DNA from: Bacillus sp. AFS015802
Lineage (GTDB): Bacteria; Bacillota; Bacilli; Bacillales; Bacillaceae_B
Length of the DNA: 64,000 nt
Reading direction: 5' to 3'
Assembly (NCBI RefSeq): GCF_002561455.1
Contig: NZ_NTUP01000066.1
Coordinates: 473,250-537,249, forward strand
Shown here: positions 50,916 to 59,375 of the stretch, one piece after another
How the letters are laid out: every line of letters begins with the position of its first letter
Numbering within the stretch: position 1 is the first letter of the stretch
Translations under genes and position numbers: made by a program
The notes under the pieces: model-generated
The model's input: only the letters and a program-made list of their open reading frames with translations
What the model was told of the DNA's origin: nothing
Database searches by the model: none

Positions 50916-52967
50916 ATGGGAGAAGATCGTCGTACGAAGGTGAACGCGAAAAGCAAGGATGAACAGCTTGAACAGTATCGCGTGGAGGATGAAGGAAAGC
51001 ATCTTACAACGAATCAAGGATTGAAAGTATCAGAGGATGAGTTCTCGCTGAAAGCAGGAGAGCGGGGACCTACCTTAATGGAGGATTTCCACTTCCGTGA
51101 GAAAATGACCCACTTCGACCATGAACGGATTCCTGAGCGGATTGTCCATGCACGCGGGTTCGCTGCACACGGAGAGTTCGAACTCTATGACTCTATGAAA
51201 GAATATACCCGGGCCGGATTTCTTCAGGACACCTCAAAGAAGACACCTGTTTTTGTCCGTTTCTCCACTGTAGCGGGATCCAGGGGTTCAGCGGAGACGG
51301 TACGTGATGCGCGGGGATTTGCAACCAAATTTTATACAGAAGAAGGAAATTATGATCTCGTCGGCAATAATATCCCGGTTTTCTTTATTCAGGATGCCAT
51401 TAAATTCCCTGACCTCGTTCATGCCCTTAAACCGGAACCCCATAATGAAATGCCGCAGGCTGCTTCAGCACATGACACGTTCTGGGACTTTGTTGCGAAC
51501 AATCAGGAATCCGCCCATATGGTGATGTGGGCCATGTCGGATCGGGCAATTCCCCGGAGCCTCAGGATGATGGAAGGCTTCGGTGTCCATACGTTCCGCC
51601 TGGTAAACGCAGAAGGCAAAGCGCATTTTGTGAAGTTCCATTGGAAACCGGTGCTTGGAACCCATTCCCTCGTTTGGGATGAGGCTCAGAAGATCAATGG
51701 GAAAGACCCTGATTTCCACCGCCGCGACTTGTACGAATCCATCGAAAATGGGGACTACCCTGAGTTTGAATTGGGCGTGCAGCTCATCAAGGAAGAAGAT
51801 GAATTTAACTTTGACTTTGATGTGCTCGATCCCACCAAGCTATGGCCGGAAGAGGAAATCCCTGTGAAGATCGTCGGAAAAATGACCCTCAATCGCAATG
51901 TGGACAATGTGTTTGCCGAAACGGAGCAGGCGGCATTCCATCCTGGATCTGTCGTTCCTGGAATCGATTTCTCCAATGATCCGTTGTTACAAGGCCGCTT
52001 ATTCTCCTATACAGATACACAATTGATCCGCCTGGGAGGTCCGAACTTCCACGAGCTTCCTATCAATAGACCCGTGTGCCCTTTCCATAATAACCAGCGT
52101 GATGGATACGGCCGGCATACCATCAACAAAGGGCAGGTGAGCTATCATAACAATTCGCTTGCTCACAATACACCAGCCCCTGCTTCGGCGGAAGAGGGAG
52201 GCTATACTCATTATCAAGAAAAAGTGGAAGGGCGCAAGGTCCGGGCAAGAAGTGAAAGCTTCAAGGATCACTTCTCACAGGCAACCATGTTCTGGAACAG
52301 CATGAGCGGCCCTGAAAAAGAGCATATCGTACAAGCCTTCAGCTTTGAACTGGGAAAAGTGAAGAGTAAATCGGTTCAAAAGCAGGTCGTCGAAATGTTT
52401 GCAAACGTCAGCATGGACCTTGCAAAAGGTTTTGCCGAAGCGATTAATATAGAAGTGCCTGAAGGAGAAGGCTCGAACGTAACGAAGTCCTCAAAAGCCC
52501 TTAGTCAGGAACATACGATTAAAAACCCGGCCACCCGTAAAGTGGGTGTCATCCTTGGAGAAGGCTATAAGGGAGAAGATGTGAAGATGGTTTTATCTTC
52601 CCTTAAGGAAGAGGGTGTCCAGCCTGAAATCATCAGTGACAAACTGGGGATGCGTAAAGGGGATGATGGCACCGAGCTTGAAGTGGACCATACATTCTTA
52701 ACAGGAGAATCAGTACTGTTCGACAGTCTTTACGTTGTAGGAGGGGAGAACGTAGATAAAAAATTCTCTCAGGACACGACCTACTTTGTGAAAGAAGCAT
52801 ATTCTCACTTTAAGCCGATAGGTGCCACACATGAAGGTATCCACTGGTTGGAAGAAGCCGGTGTGAGCGGTTCCGGTGTTGTAACGGGAGATGACATGAA
52901 GTCATTTGCCAAAGAGTACACGACAGCCATCGCAGCCCATCGTCATTGGGATCGTGAATTGGTATGA
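50916..52967 (+). CDS. katE: Catalase, large-subunit (HPII/KatE, clade 2) type
   Basis: A 683-residue catalase, which breaks hydrogen peroxide into water and oxygen. Active-site His78 (RIVHARGFAAHG), Asn151 (LVGNNIPVFF) and the haem Tyr in GRLFSYTDTQLIRLG are present. Residues about 545-683 form the extra C-terminal flavodoxin-like domain seen only in large-subunit catalases. Length as usual. ATG follows GAGAGGGATGAA. The SigB-type promoter upstream suggests induction by general stress. Followed by a terminator. Confidence 0.96.
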   Translation: MGEDRRTKVNAKSKDEQLEQYRVEDEGKHLTTNQGLKVSEDEFSLKAGERGPTLMEDFHFREKMTHFDHERIPERIVHARGFAAHGEFELYDSMKEYTRAGFLQDTSKKTPVFVRFSTVAGSRGSAETVRDARGFATKFYTEEGNYDLVGNNIPVFFIQDAIKFPDLVHALKPEPHNEMPQAASAHDTFWDFVANNQESAHMVMWAMSDRAIPRSLRMMEGFGVHTFRLVNAEGKAHFVKFHWKPVLGTHSLVWDEAQKINGKDPDFHRRDLYESIENGDYPEFELGVQLIKEEDEFNFDFDVLDPTKLWPEEEIPVKIVGKMTLNRNVDNVFAETEQAAFHPGSVVPGIDFSNDPLLQGRLFSYTDTQLIRLGGPNFHELPINRPVCPFHNNQRDGYGRHTINKGQVSYHNNSLAHNTPAPASAEEGGYTHYQEKVEGRKVRARSESFKDHFSQATMFWNSMSGPEKEHIVQAFSFELGKVKSKSVQKQVVEMFANVSMDLAKGFAEAINIEVPEGEGSNVTKSSKALSQEHTIKNPATRKVGVILGEGYKGEDVKMVLSSLKEEGVQPEIISDKLGMRKGDDGTELEVDHTFLTGESVLFDSLYVVGGENVDKKFSQDTTYFVKEAYSHFKPIGATHEGIHWLEEAGVSGSGVVTGDDMKSFAKEYTTAIAAHRHWDRELV

Positions 52968-53013
52968 AAATAAATGAAGAAAGAAGAGAGACCCTCTCTC
53001 TACTTAAAGAAGG

Positions 53014-53052
53014 AAATGCTAGACCTGATTTTTTAAGGTCTAGCATTTTTTT
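53014..53052 (+). terminator. Terminator after katE
   Basis: AAATGCTAGACCT pairs with AGGTCTAGCATTT, followed by T-run. Confidence 0.9.
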
Positions 53053-53172
53053 ATATTAAAAACGCCCTTTTTACTAGAGAATAGACGTTTATATCATTCG
53101 AAACTAGCAATGCGTACATAAGATAACCATGTAAAATGATTTACCAATACTGAATAAGTGAGGTGAATAAGA

Positions 53173-53331
53173 ATGGGTGTCAGTCATTCTCATAGTGAAT
53201 TTGATTTTTACAGTTTGTTATTAGTTCTACTAATTGTGGCTTTTCTAGTATTGCTTGCCATTAATCCTCTGGCAGCATTGATTGTAGGAATCGCTATTCT
53301 CGTTCTGCTTGCAGTAGGTTCTTTTATCTAA
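53173..53331 (+). CDS. Small membrane protein, 52 residues
   Basis: A 52-codon gene with ATG at 53173, behind GAGGTG. The protein begins MGVSHSHSEFDFYS, then two hydrophobic stretches (LLLVLLIVAFLVLLAI and AALIVGIAILVLLAVGSFI). It resembles small sporulation membrane proteins of Bacillus in size and layout, but I cannot name a family. The next gene, about 100 bases on, is a Cys-rich protein on the same strand. Confidence 0.65.
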   Translation: MGVSHSHSEFDFYSLLLVLLIVAFLVLLAINPLAALIVGIAILVLLAVGSFI

Positions 53332-53435
53332 ACCGAAGAGATAAAGGTCTACCATTCCTTTTAGGACAGGTAAGGATTCCGTATTCAATGAATGCCATTT
53401 ATATTGGAGTTTTCGAAGAGATGGAGGGGAAATCA

Positions 53436-53882
53436 ATGAGTGAAAAAAATAATCCACTAGAAGGTATCATGGAATTAATCAACCAATACACAAAAGAAGA
53501 TGCAGCGAAATTGGATTTGGAGTCAGCAAAGGATACACTAGGTTCTTTATTAAATGAGGACGGTTTAAAAGGACTATTAAAAGCTGAAGGGAATCATTCT
53601 CTGGATGCACTGGGTTCACTTGGGAACTTAGGGGCCATGGCGAACGTGATGAATGTGCTGCCCATGGTTGAAAAGGTGGTGAAACAGCGTATGTCTAAAA
53701 AACAGTCAGATGCCTATAAGCATGATGGATGTAAAAAAGACCAGCACGAGGAAACGAATGGATTAGGGGACATCAAAGAACTTCTTGAAGATATTCTGGA
53801 CGAATTAAAGAAGATAAAAAAATGTACGTGCTGTAAAAAGAAGCATGGTTGTGACAAAGGTAACTGGGAACACTTGTATTAA
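53436..53882 (+). CDS. Cys-rich C-tail protein, possible spore-coat type
   Basis: A 148-residue hydrophilic protein. The first 100 residues are helical (MSEKNNPLEGIMELINQYTKED), then a Lys/His/Asp-rich part and a cysteine-rich tail (KKCTCCKKKHGCDKGNWEHLY). Such tails occur in Bacillus coat proteins, but the family is not recognised. I chose ATG at 53436 with ATGGAGGGGAAATCA upstream. Located after a small membrane-protein gene on the same strand; a terminator follows. Confidence 0.7.
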   Translation: MSEKNNPLEGIMELINQYTKEDAAKLDLESAKDTLGSLLNEDGLKGLLKAEGNHSLDALGSLGNLGAMANVMNVLPMVEKVVKQRMSKKQSDAYKHDGCKKDQHEETNGLGDIKELLEDILDELKKIKKCTCCKKKHGCDKGNWEHLY

Positions 53883-53887
53883 TAGAG

Positions 53888-53912
53888 CCGGCGAATATGC
53901 CGGTTTTTTTTT
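53888..53912 (+). terminator. Terminator after Cys-rich gene
   Basis: CCGGC and GCCGG stem with a 6-base loop, followed by nine T. Confidence 0.85.
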
Positions 53913-54035
53913 GTGTTTCCGCTTGAGAGAACCCCTCTAAATCAATTACTTGATTTGGCCACTGCCTCCCTTTATACTCATCAATCAACGGTCATACGCG
54001 CCCTTTATGAGCAAAAATTTCCATAAGCAAAAATC

Positions 54036-54097
54036 TTGAAAGTCAAAAAAGGTCAAAGTATACTGAGTATATAAGGTCAAAGAAAGTCAAAGTCAAA
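54036..54097 (+). promoter_or_regulatory. clpE promoter with CtsR operators
   Basis: TTGAAA (54036-54041), 17-base spacer, TATACT (54059-54064). The spacer carries AGTCAAA-AAA-GGTCAAA (54041-54057), an exact CtsR heptad pair. A second pair, GGTCAAA-GAA-AGTCAAA (54075-54091), with a further half site to 54097, lies just past the start point. CtsR would block polymerase entry; heat inactivates it. The stretch 53913-54035 shows no gene. Confidence 0.9.
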
Positions 54098-54173
54098 CAT
54101 AAACAAGCTGACCTTATCCATTCGCTAATTATTAATCATTTAAATATAACAAGACTATAGGAGGTCATGTTTA

Positions 54174-56309
54174 ATGAAATGCCAAGTATGTCAGCATAAT
54201 CAGGCAACCATCGAAGTGTATACGCAAATGAATGGCAAGAAGTCCAGTATGAAGATGTGTTCAACTTGCTTTCAAAAGCAGCAGGCACCTTCTGGCATTC
54301 ATGGGGGCTTTCCGTTCGATGAACTGTTTAAAGGCATGAGTATGGGTGGAAGCCCTGACCAAGGATTCCAAAGCAACCATCAGCCATCTTCCCCACAAAA
54401 AAAGGATGGGAATGGAGGAAACGGCATTCTCGATCAGTTTGGTCGAAATGTGACAGGGGCTGCGAAAGCCGGATTGATTGATCCTGTCATCGGCCGCGAC
54501 AAAGAAGTGGAACGCGTCATTGAGATCCTGAATCGACGCAATAAAAACAACCCCGTATTGATCGGGGAGCCCGGTGTCGGAAAAACAGCGATCGCAGAAG
54601 GGTTGGCACGTAAGATCGTAGCAGGTGATGTTCCATCCAAATTATTAAATAAAGAAGTGTATGTGATGGATGTTGCTTCATTGACTGCCGGTACAGGCGT
54701 TCGCGGTTCCTTTGAAGAACGTTTAAAAGCCATCATCAGTGAACTGCAGAAACGCGAAAACGTAATGCTATTCATTGATGAAATCCATCAATTAGTCGGT
54801 GCCGGCTCCGCAGAAGGTTCCATGGATGCAGGAAACATCCTGAAACCGGCTTTAGCCCGCGGTGAACTGCAAGTAATCGGGGCCACCACGTTGAAGGAGT
54901 ATCGCCAAATCGAAAAAGACGCGGCACTTGAACGCCGCTTCCAGCCGGTGATGGTCAATGAGCCGACACCCGAGGAAGCCATTGAAATCCTAAAAGGATT
55001 AAAAGATAGATATGAAGACTATCATGGAGTGGAATTTACAGAAGAGAGCATCGAGGCTTGTGTGAAATTGTCCCACCGTTATATCCAGGACCGGTTCCTC
55101 CCCGATAAAGCCATTGATTTAATGGATGAGGCAGGTTCAAAAGTCAATCTGCTATCGGAAGGCAAGGATAAAACGGCCATCCACAAAAAATTAAATGATG
55201 TACGATTAAAGAAAGAGCAGGCCACGAAGGAAGAGAATTATGAGCAAGCGGCGATTCTTAGGGACGAGGAAGCAGAATTGGAAAGACAGCTGGGTGAAGG
55301 CAAGTCTGATGCCAAGCCTCTTGTGGAAAAAGAATTGATCCAGACAATCATTGAGGGCAAGACGGGTATACCGGTAGGAAAGCTTCAAAGTGATGATCGC
55401 AAGAGGATGAAATCACTTGAAGAAAACCTTGCCCACAAAGTGATCGGCCAGGAAGAAGCAGTGAAGAAAGTAGCGAAGGCGGTCCGCCGCAGCCGTGCAG
55501 GCTTGAAGGCGAAGCACCGTCCGATCGGGTCATTCCTATTCGTGGGTCCAACCGGCGTAGGGAAAACAGAATTAACGAAGACACTGGCAGAAGAGCTGTT
55601 TGGATCCAAAGATTCCATGCTTCGATTAGATATGAGTGAGTATATGGAGAAACACTCTGTTTCTAAATTGATCGGTTCACCTCCAGGCTATGTAGGCCAT
55701 GAGGATTCCGGACAACTGACAGAAAAAGTGAGAAGAAATCCTTATTCCATCATCCTCCTTGATGAAATCGAAAAAGCACACCCGGATGTGCAGCATATGT
55801 TCCTGCAAATCCTTGAAGACGGGCGTCTTACTGATAGTCAGGGTAGAACGGTCAGTTTCAAAGAAACGGTCATCATCATGACAAGTAACGCAGGAGTGAC
55901 AGACAAGAAGGAAACCGTAGTCGGTTTCAACACCGGAGGCACAGATGCGATTAAAGAAACGAATATTCTTCAATCACTTGGTGCCTACTTTAAACCGGAG
56001 TTCCTGAACCGGTTTGACAGTATCATTGAATTTGAATCTCTTGAAAAAGAAGAGCTTCTCCAAATTCTTGATCTCATGCTGAATGAGTTACAGACTGAGC
56101 TTAAGGAACAGGGCATCACTGTGACCATCGATGATGAAGCCAAGCGGAAGCTCGTTGAACTTGGTTACCACCCTGAATTTGGTGCACGTCCATTACGCAG
56201 GGTGATCCAGGAAAGAGTGGAAGATAACATTGCCGACTTCCTCCTTGATGAAGAAGGCGTAACGGAACTGATCGTATCCGTTGAAAATGAAGAAATCGTC
56301 GTGAAATAA
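54174..56309 (+). CDS. clpE: ATP-dependent Clp protease ATPase subunit ClpE
   Basis: A 711-residue HSP100 unfoldase. The N-terminal zinc finger (CQVCQ and CSTC) is the mark of ClpE. Two AAA+ domains follow: Walker [12 protein letters not shown] with MLFIDEIH, and GPTGVGKTE with [10 protein letters not shown]; a UVR-like linker ([28 protein letters not shown]) lies between. It unfolds misfolded proteins for ClpP. ATG follows AGGAGG. Two CtsR sites in the promoter show class III heat-shock control, as in Bacillus subtilis. Confidence 0.97.
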   Translation: MKCQVCQHNQATIEVYTQMNGKKSSMKMCSTCFQKQQAPSGIHGGFPFDELFKGMSMGGSPDQGFQSNHQPSSPQKKDGNGGNGILDQFGRNVTGAAKAGLIDPVIGRDKEVERVIEILNRRNKNNPVLIGEPGVGKTAIAEGLARKIVAGDVPSKLLNKEVYVMDVASLTAGTGVRGSFEERLKAIISELQKRENVMLFIDEIHQLVGAGSAEGSMDAGNILKPALARGELQVIGATTLKEYRQIEKDAALERRFQPVMVNEPTPEEAIEILKGLKDRYEDYHGVEFTEESIEACVKLSHRYIQDRFLPDKAIDLMDEAGSKVNLLSEGKDKTAIHKKLNDVRLKKEQATKEENYEQAAILRDEEAELERQLGEGKSDAKPLVEKELIQTIIEGKTGIPVGKLQSDDRKRMKSLEENLAHKVIGQEEAVKKVAKAVRRSRAGLKAKHRPIGSFLFVGPTGVGKTELTKTLAEELFGSKDSMLRLDMSEYMEKHSVSKLIGSPPGYVGHEDSGQLTEKVRRNPYSIILLDEIEKAHPDVQHMFLQILEDGRLTDSQGRTVSFKETVIIMTSNAGVTDKKETVVGFNTGGTDAIKETNILQSLGAYFKPEFLNRFDSIIEFESLEKEELLQILDLMLNELQTELKEQGITVTIDDEAKRKLVELGYHPEFGARPLRRVIQERVEDNIADFLLDEEGVTELIVSVENEEIVVK

Positions 56310-56314
56310 ACGAA

Positions 56315-56346
56315 AAGAAGCATCCTGAAACCAGGGTGCTTCTTTC
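56315..56346. terminator. Bidirectional terminator after clpE
   Basis: AAGAAGCATCCTG pairs with CAGGGTGCTTCTT (one G-T pair). It lies between the clpE stop and the end of the convergent small gene. Confidence 0.85.
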
Positions 56347-56347
56347 T

Positions 56348-56443
56348 TCATTCTTTTCGTTTTAAAATGGCGATGTATATGGCCATCGTGACATAGACGC
56401 CTATAACCAGGACAATAAATAGAGGTGTGGAAATGGAGTTCAT
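56348..56443 (-). CDS. Very small membrane protein, 31 residues
   Basis: A 31-codon gene beginning ATG at 56443, with GTGAGGGTG six bases before it, and directly downstream (10 bases) of the CBO0543-type gene. The protein is one hydrophobic helix (PLFIVLVIGVYVTMAIYIAIL) with a short Lys/Arg tail KRKE. It may be a small accessory of the neighbouring membrane protein. Not recognised as any family; the good ribosome site, the coupling and the terminator after it are the support. Confidence 0.55.
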   Translation of the reverse strand: MNSISTPLFIVLVIGVYVTMAIYIAILKRKE

Positions 56444-56453
56444 GGAAACACCC

Positions 56454-56966
56454 TCACTTTAAATCATGAAAAGATGGATGGAAGATCAATAATAGGATGG
56501 CAATGATAGGAACGGATAAGATGAGTGCTAGCAGCGGTTTCTTGTGATGCAGTCCCAAAATGGAAAACATGATGATATTAAATACAGCAGACCAGCCTAA
56601 ATTCCAGCCATTTTCGTAAAGGAAAAGCCCTTTTTTATGAAATAAGTATTCCAGGAACGTAAAGTATGCGATCCAGCTTGAGACGTACAGAAATTTCTTT
56701 TTCCGATAGGGGAAATAACGAAGATAAATCATAATCACCACTGGAATGATGAAAAAGGTGAAAACGAGATCGATTAACGTATGATTCAACCAGTCGACCG
56801 TCACCGCTCTATACTCCCAAAGCGTATGGTTATAAAAAACGACGTTATAAGAGAGATTGCAGATAATATAAAACTGAACCGTTGGGTAAAAGTCCTTCCA
56901 ACGCTTCCAATCAATAAAGAACTTTGCGAAAAGTATATAAACCACGACTACCAGTATTAGATACAT
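56454..56966 (-). CDS. CBO0543-family membrane protein
   Basis: A protein of about 170 residues with five membrane segments. It has the pattern of the CBO0543 family of spore formers (IDWKRWKDFYPTVQFYIICNLSYNVVFYNHTLWEY; LFYENGWNLGWSAVFNI-like region). I prefer ATG at 56966; a TTG four codons upstream (56978) directly abuts AAGGA. Function unknown. It is followed by a 31-codon membrane-protein gene. Confidence 0.78.
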   Translation of the reverse strand: MYLILVVVVYILFAKFFIDWKRWKDFYPTVQFYIICNLSYNVVFYNHTLWEYRAVTVDWLNHTLIDLVFTFFIIPVVIMIYLRYFPYRKKKFLYVSSWIAYFTFLEYLFHKKGLFLYENGWNLGWSAVFNIIMFSILGLHHKKPLLALILSVPIIAILLLIFHPSFHDLK

Positions 56967-57035
56967 AATGGGGTACAATCCTTGTTTTTTGTTACTTATT
57001 ATAGACGTAATGGAAAAAGAATAGACCCTTTGTAC

Positions 57036-57077
57036 AGAGAAAGTGCCTGATTCAATCGAGAATCAGGCACTTTCTCT
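57036..57077. terminator. Bidirectional terminator / GTGCCTG hairpin
   Basis: AGAGAAAGTGCCTGATTC and its complement form a near-perfect 18-bp stem, four-base loop. It lies just past the HAD gene stop and shares the GTGCCTG core with hairpins at 18727 and 42185. Confidence 0.8.
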
Positions 57078-57081
57078 GTAT

Positions 57082-57825
57082 TTATTCCATTTCCTTCAGA
57101 ACTTTATCAATCGCTTGAGCCACACCGTGATCGGTATTGATGCCCGTTACCCAATCGGCGGCTTCCTTCACAGCTTCCTGAGCATTGCCCATGGCGACTC
57201 CGAAGCCTGATTCACGGATCATGGCGATGTCATTCATGCTGTCACCGACTGCCATGACCTGGTCCATTGAAAGATCCAGCCATTTGCACACCTTCACTAA
57301 TGCGGCCGCTTTATTGACCCCGGCTGGATTGATTTCAATATTGGTCGGTGATGAGTTCGTGATTTCCAATGCTTCATTTTTTACGAGTTCGTCCATCATG
57401 ACTTTACGTACGTCATCATCCTGAATATCGAATCCGAATTTCAGCCAGTTATAGGATTCGATGTCCTGATCAAAAGGCTTCTTACTATTGAATAACCCTT
57501 GGGAAGTGGAAGACCAGAAATACACATCATGCTCTTCCTTAAGGGCCCACAGCTGCTTTACAAGGTCAGTCTCAAGGGGGATGCTGTCCACCAGATTATA
57601 TTCATGATCGTAGATTTCCCCGCCGTTCACGGTGACAAGATAAGAGGAACGTCCAAGCTCATCAGAAATGTCCCGGCATGTAAAGAGGGACCGGCCGGTA
57701 CTCAACACGACGTGAATCCCCTTTTCCTTCGCGCGCTGAATGGCTTGTTCATTTTCCGGGGAAACTTCTCCTTCATGATTCACGAGAGTTCCATCCATGT
57801 CCAGTGCAATCAGTTTGATATCCAT
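57082..57825 (-). CDS. HAD-IIB family phosphatase (Cof-type)
   Basis: A 247-residue HAD-like sugar-phosphate or FMN-type phosphatase. Motif I DMDGTLV with nucleophile Asp9 and Asp11; motif II STGR; motif IV GDSMNDIAMI; and a C2-type cap between. It dephosphorylates small metabolites in the cytosol. I prefer ATG at 57825; an upstream GTG at 57837 lies immediately next to the AAGGAC site and is less likely. Single gene. Confidence 0.88.
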   Translation of the reverse strand: MDIKLIALDMDGTLVNHEGEVSPENEQAIQRAKEKGIHVVLSTGRSLFTCRDISDELGRSSYLVTVNGGEIYDHEYNLVDSIPLETDLVKQLWALKEEHDVYFWSSTSQGLFNSKKPFDQDIESYNWLKFGFDIQDDDVRKVMMDELVKNEALEITNSSPTNIEINPAGVNKAAALVKVCKWLDLSMDQVMAVGDSMNDIAMIRESGFGVAMGNAQEAVKEAADWVTGINTDHGVAQAIDKVLKEME

Positions 57826-58008
57826 TTTTCCTATCACGTCCTTCTATTCATTCATATACAGTTTAATATACTCGGAGCATATCTTCTAGGGACGCGACTT
57901 GGTGATAGATGATTTCATATATAGGGGAATACATAATACAATGGAAGAAGTATATGTTGAGAGGAAGAGAGGCTATGTATTTACATATGAAAAGGGGAAT
58001 GAATTCAC

Positions 58009-58323
58009 ATGAAGCCGTTTACTGAAGAAGTGGTTAAAATCATTCAGCGCATTCCGCATGGAAGAGTGATGACGTACGGCCAAATCGCAGCACTGGCAGG
58101 CAGTCCCAGGGCGGCAAGGCAGGTCGTGAGGATTCTACATTCCATGAGTGAAAAATATAAACTCCCCTGGCACCGGGTTTTGAATAGCAAAGGGGAAATC
58201 GGTTTCCGGGATGAAGAGCAGTTGCTGACCCAAAGGCTATCGCTTGAAGCGGAGGGGGTTCAGTTTATAGGGGAAAATCGAATTGAGATGAAGGCGTATC
58301 AGTATATACCCGGACCTGAGTGA
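58009..58323 (+). CDS. Alkyltransferase-like protein (ATL), MGMT family without the active Cys
   Basis: A 104-residue DNA-binding protein of the MGMT family. It has the typical RVMTYGQIAALAGSPRAARQVV helix-turn-helix and arginine finger region. In place of the methyl-accepting PCHRV of O6-methylguanine methyltransferases it has PWHRV (Trp54). ATLs cannot remove alkyl groups but flag O6-alkylguanine for nucleotide-excision repair. ATG follows AAAAGGGGAATGAATTC. Single gene, with a terminator about 80 bases on. Confidence 0.9.
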   Translation: MKPFTEEVVKIIQRIPHGRVMTYGQIAALAGSPRAARQVVRILHSMSEKYKLPWHRVLNSKGEIGFRDEEQLLTQRLSLEAEGVQFIGENRIEMKAYQYIPGPE

Positions 58324-58404
58324 GACAAGTAAGGATGATGGAACATTATTGCATTATTGTAAAATTGATGCATAGCACCATGTAGGTAAACTTTATGGCA
58401 AGAT

Positions 58405-58448
58405 GACCTGGTCCAACTTTGAAAAAGGATGGACCAGGTCATTTTTTT
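58405..58448 (+). terminator. Terminator between ATL gene and cyanophycinase
   Basis: GACCTGGTCCA pairs with TGGACCAGGTC, followed by ATTTTTTT. The rest of 58324-58566 shows no gene. Confidence 0.85.
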
Positions 58449-58566
58449 CTGCACAGGTTTAAACAGTGGCAAAAAGAGGTATAGATGCTTTGTTGAATAC
58501 AAATTATATTTTTAATTTTCAACTATATTTTTGGAAAATAAATGAGAGCGAAGAGGTTGATGAAAG

Positions 58567-59361
58567 ATGGCAAAAGGTGATTTGCTGATCATTGGAGGCA
58601 ACGAGGATAAATCGGATGAGAAAGTCATCTTATCGAAGTTCGCTGAACTATGTCAAACAAGACAGGGCCCGATTGGGATCGTGACGACTGCTACAGCTTA
58701 TCCGGAGGAAGTGGGGAATGAATACGCAAGCTTGTTTCACACTCTACATGGAACAAAACCACTCTTGCTCCATTTGGATTCCCGGGAGAAAGCGGACAAT
58801 CCCGAACTGATGGAGCAGCTGTCGACACTGTCGGGGTTATTCATGACAGGCGGGGATCAGCTCAGGCTCACAAGCATCCTTGGGGGGACAACCTTCTATA
58901 AACACTGCTTCCAGGAGTGGAAGTCGGGTCTTTTCATAGGCGGGACGAGTGCAGGCGCTGCTGTCATGAGCAGGTTGATGATCATATCATCCAAAATTTC
59001 AAAAAAAGAAGATGTCTCCATCCTGGAAATGGGCTCTGGCTTCGGGTTCCTCGAAGACGTCATTATTGATCAGCATTTTTCCCAGCGTGATCGATTTACA
59101 AGGCTGATGAGGGCCATTGCCTTAAATCCTCAGATCATCGGTGTGGGAATTGATGAAAATACAGCCATTTGGGTCAATAGTGAACGGAATCAATTTGAAG
59201 TGATAGGTGAATTCAATGTGAGCATTTTCGATGGGAAAACCTCTTCCTATGTAGATGTTGCCGAAAATAAAGAAAACATGACCATTTCTGATATTCGTTT
59301 TCACACACTGGGTGAGGGCGCGATTTTCGATTTAACCAAACGGGAACTAATTATATCTTAA
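58567..59361 (+). CDS. cphB: Cyanophycinase
   Basis: A 264-residue serine peptidase of family S51 that cuts cyanophycin to aspartate-arginine dipeptides. The nucleophile Ser128 lies in GGTSAGAAVMS; MTGGDQLRL and DQHFSQRDRFTRL motifs are present. Cytosolic, no signal. ATG follows GAAGAGG. The next gene 14 bases on is cyanophycin synthetase, so storage and use of this nitrogen polymer are encoded together. Confidence 0.95.
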   Translation: MAKGDLLIIGGNEDKSDEKVILSKFAELCQTRQGPIGIVTTATAYPEEVGNEYASLFHTLHGTKPLLLHLDSREKADNPELMEQLSTLSGLFMTGGDQLRLTSILGGTTFYKHCFQEWKSGLFIGGTSAGAAVMSRLMIISSKISKKEDVSILEMGSGFGFLEDVIIDQHFSQRDRFTRLMRAIALNPQIIGVGIDENTAIWVNSERNQFEVIGEFNVSIFDGKTSSYVDVAENKENMTISDIRFHTLGEGAIFDLTKRELIIS

Positions 59362-59375
59362 GGAGAGAACATTCA

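Noticed and set aside
53060..53172. Sporulation sigma factor promoter before the 52-codon gene
   Set aside because: CATAAGATA near 53117 resembles a SigK -10 box, but no matching -35 element lies at proper distance.
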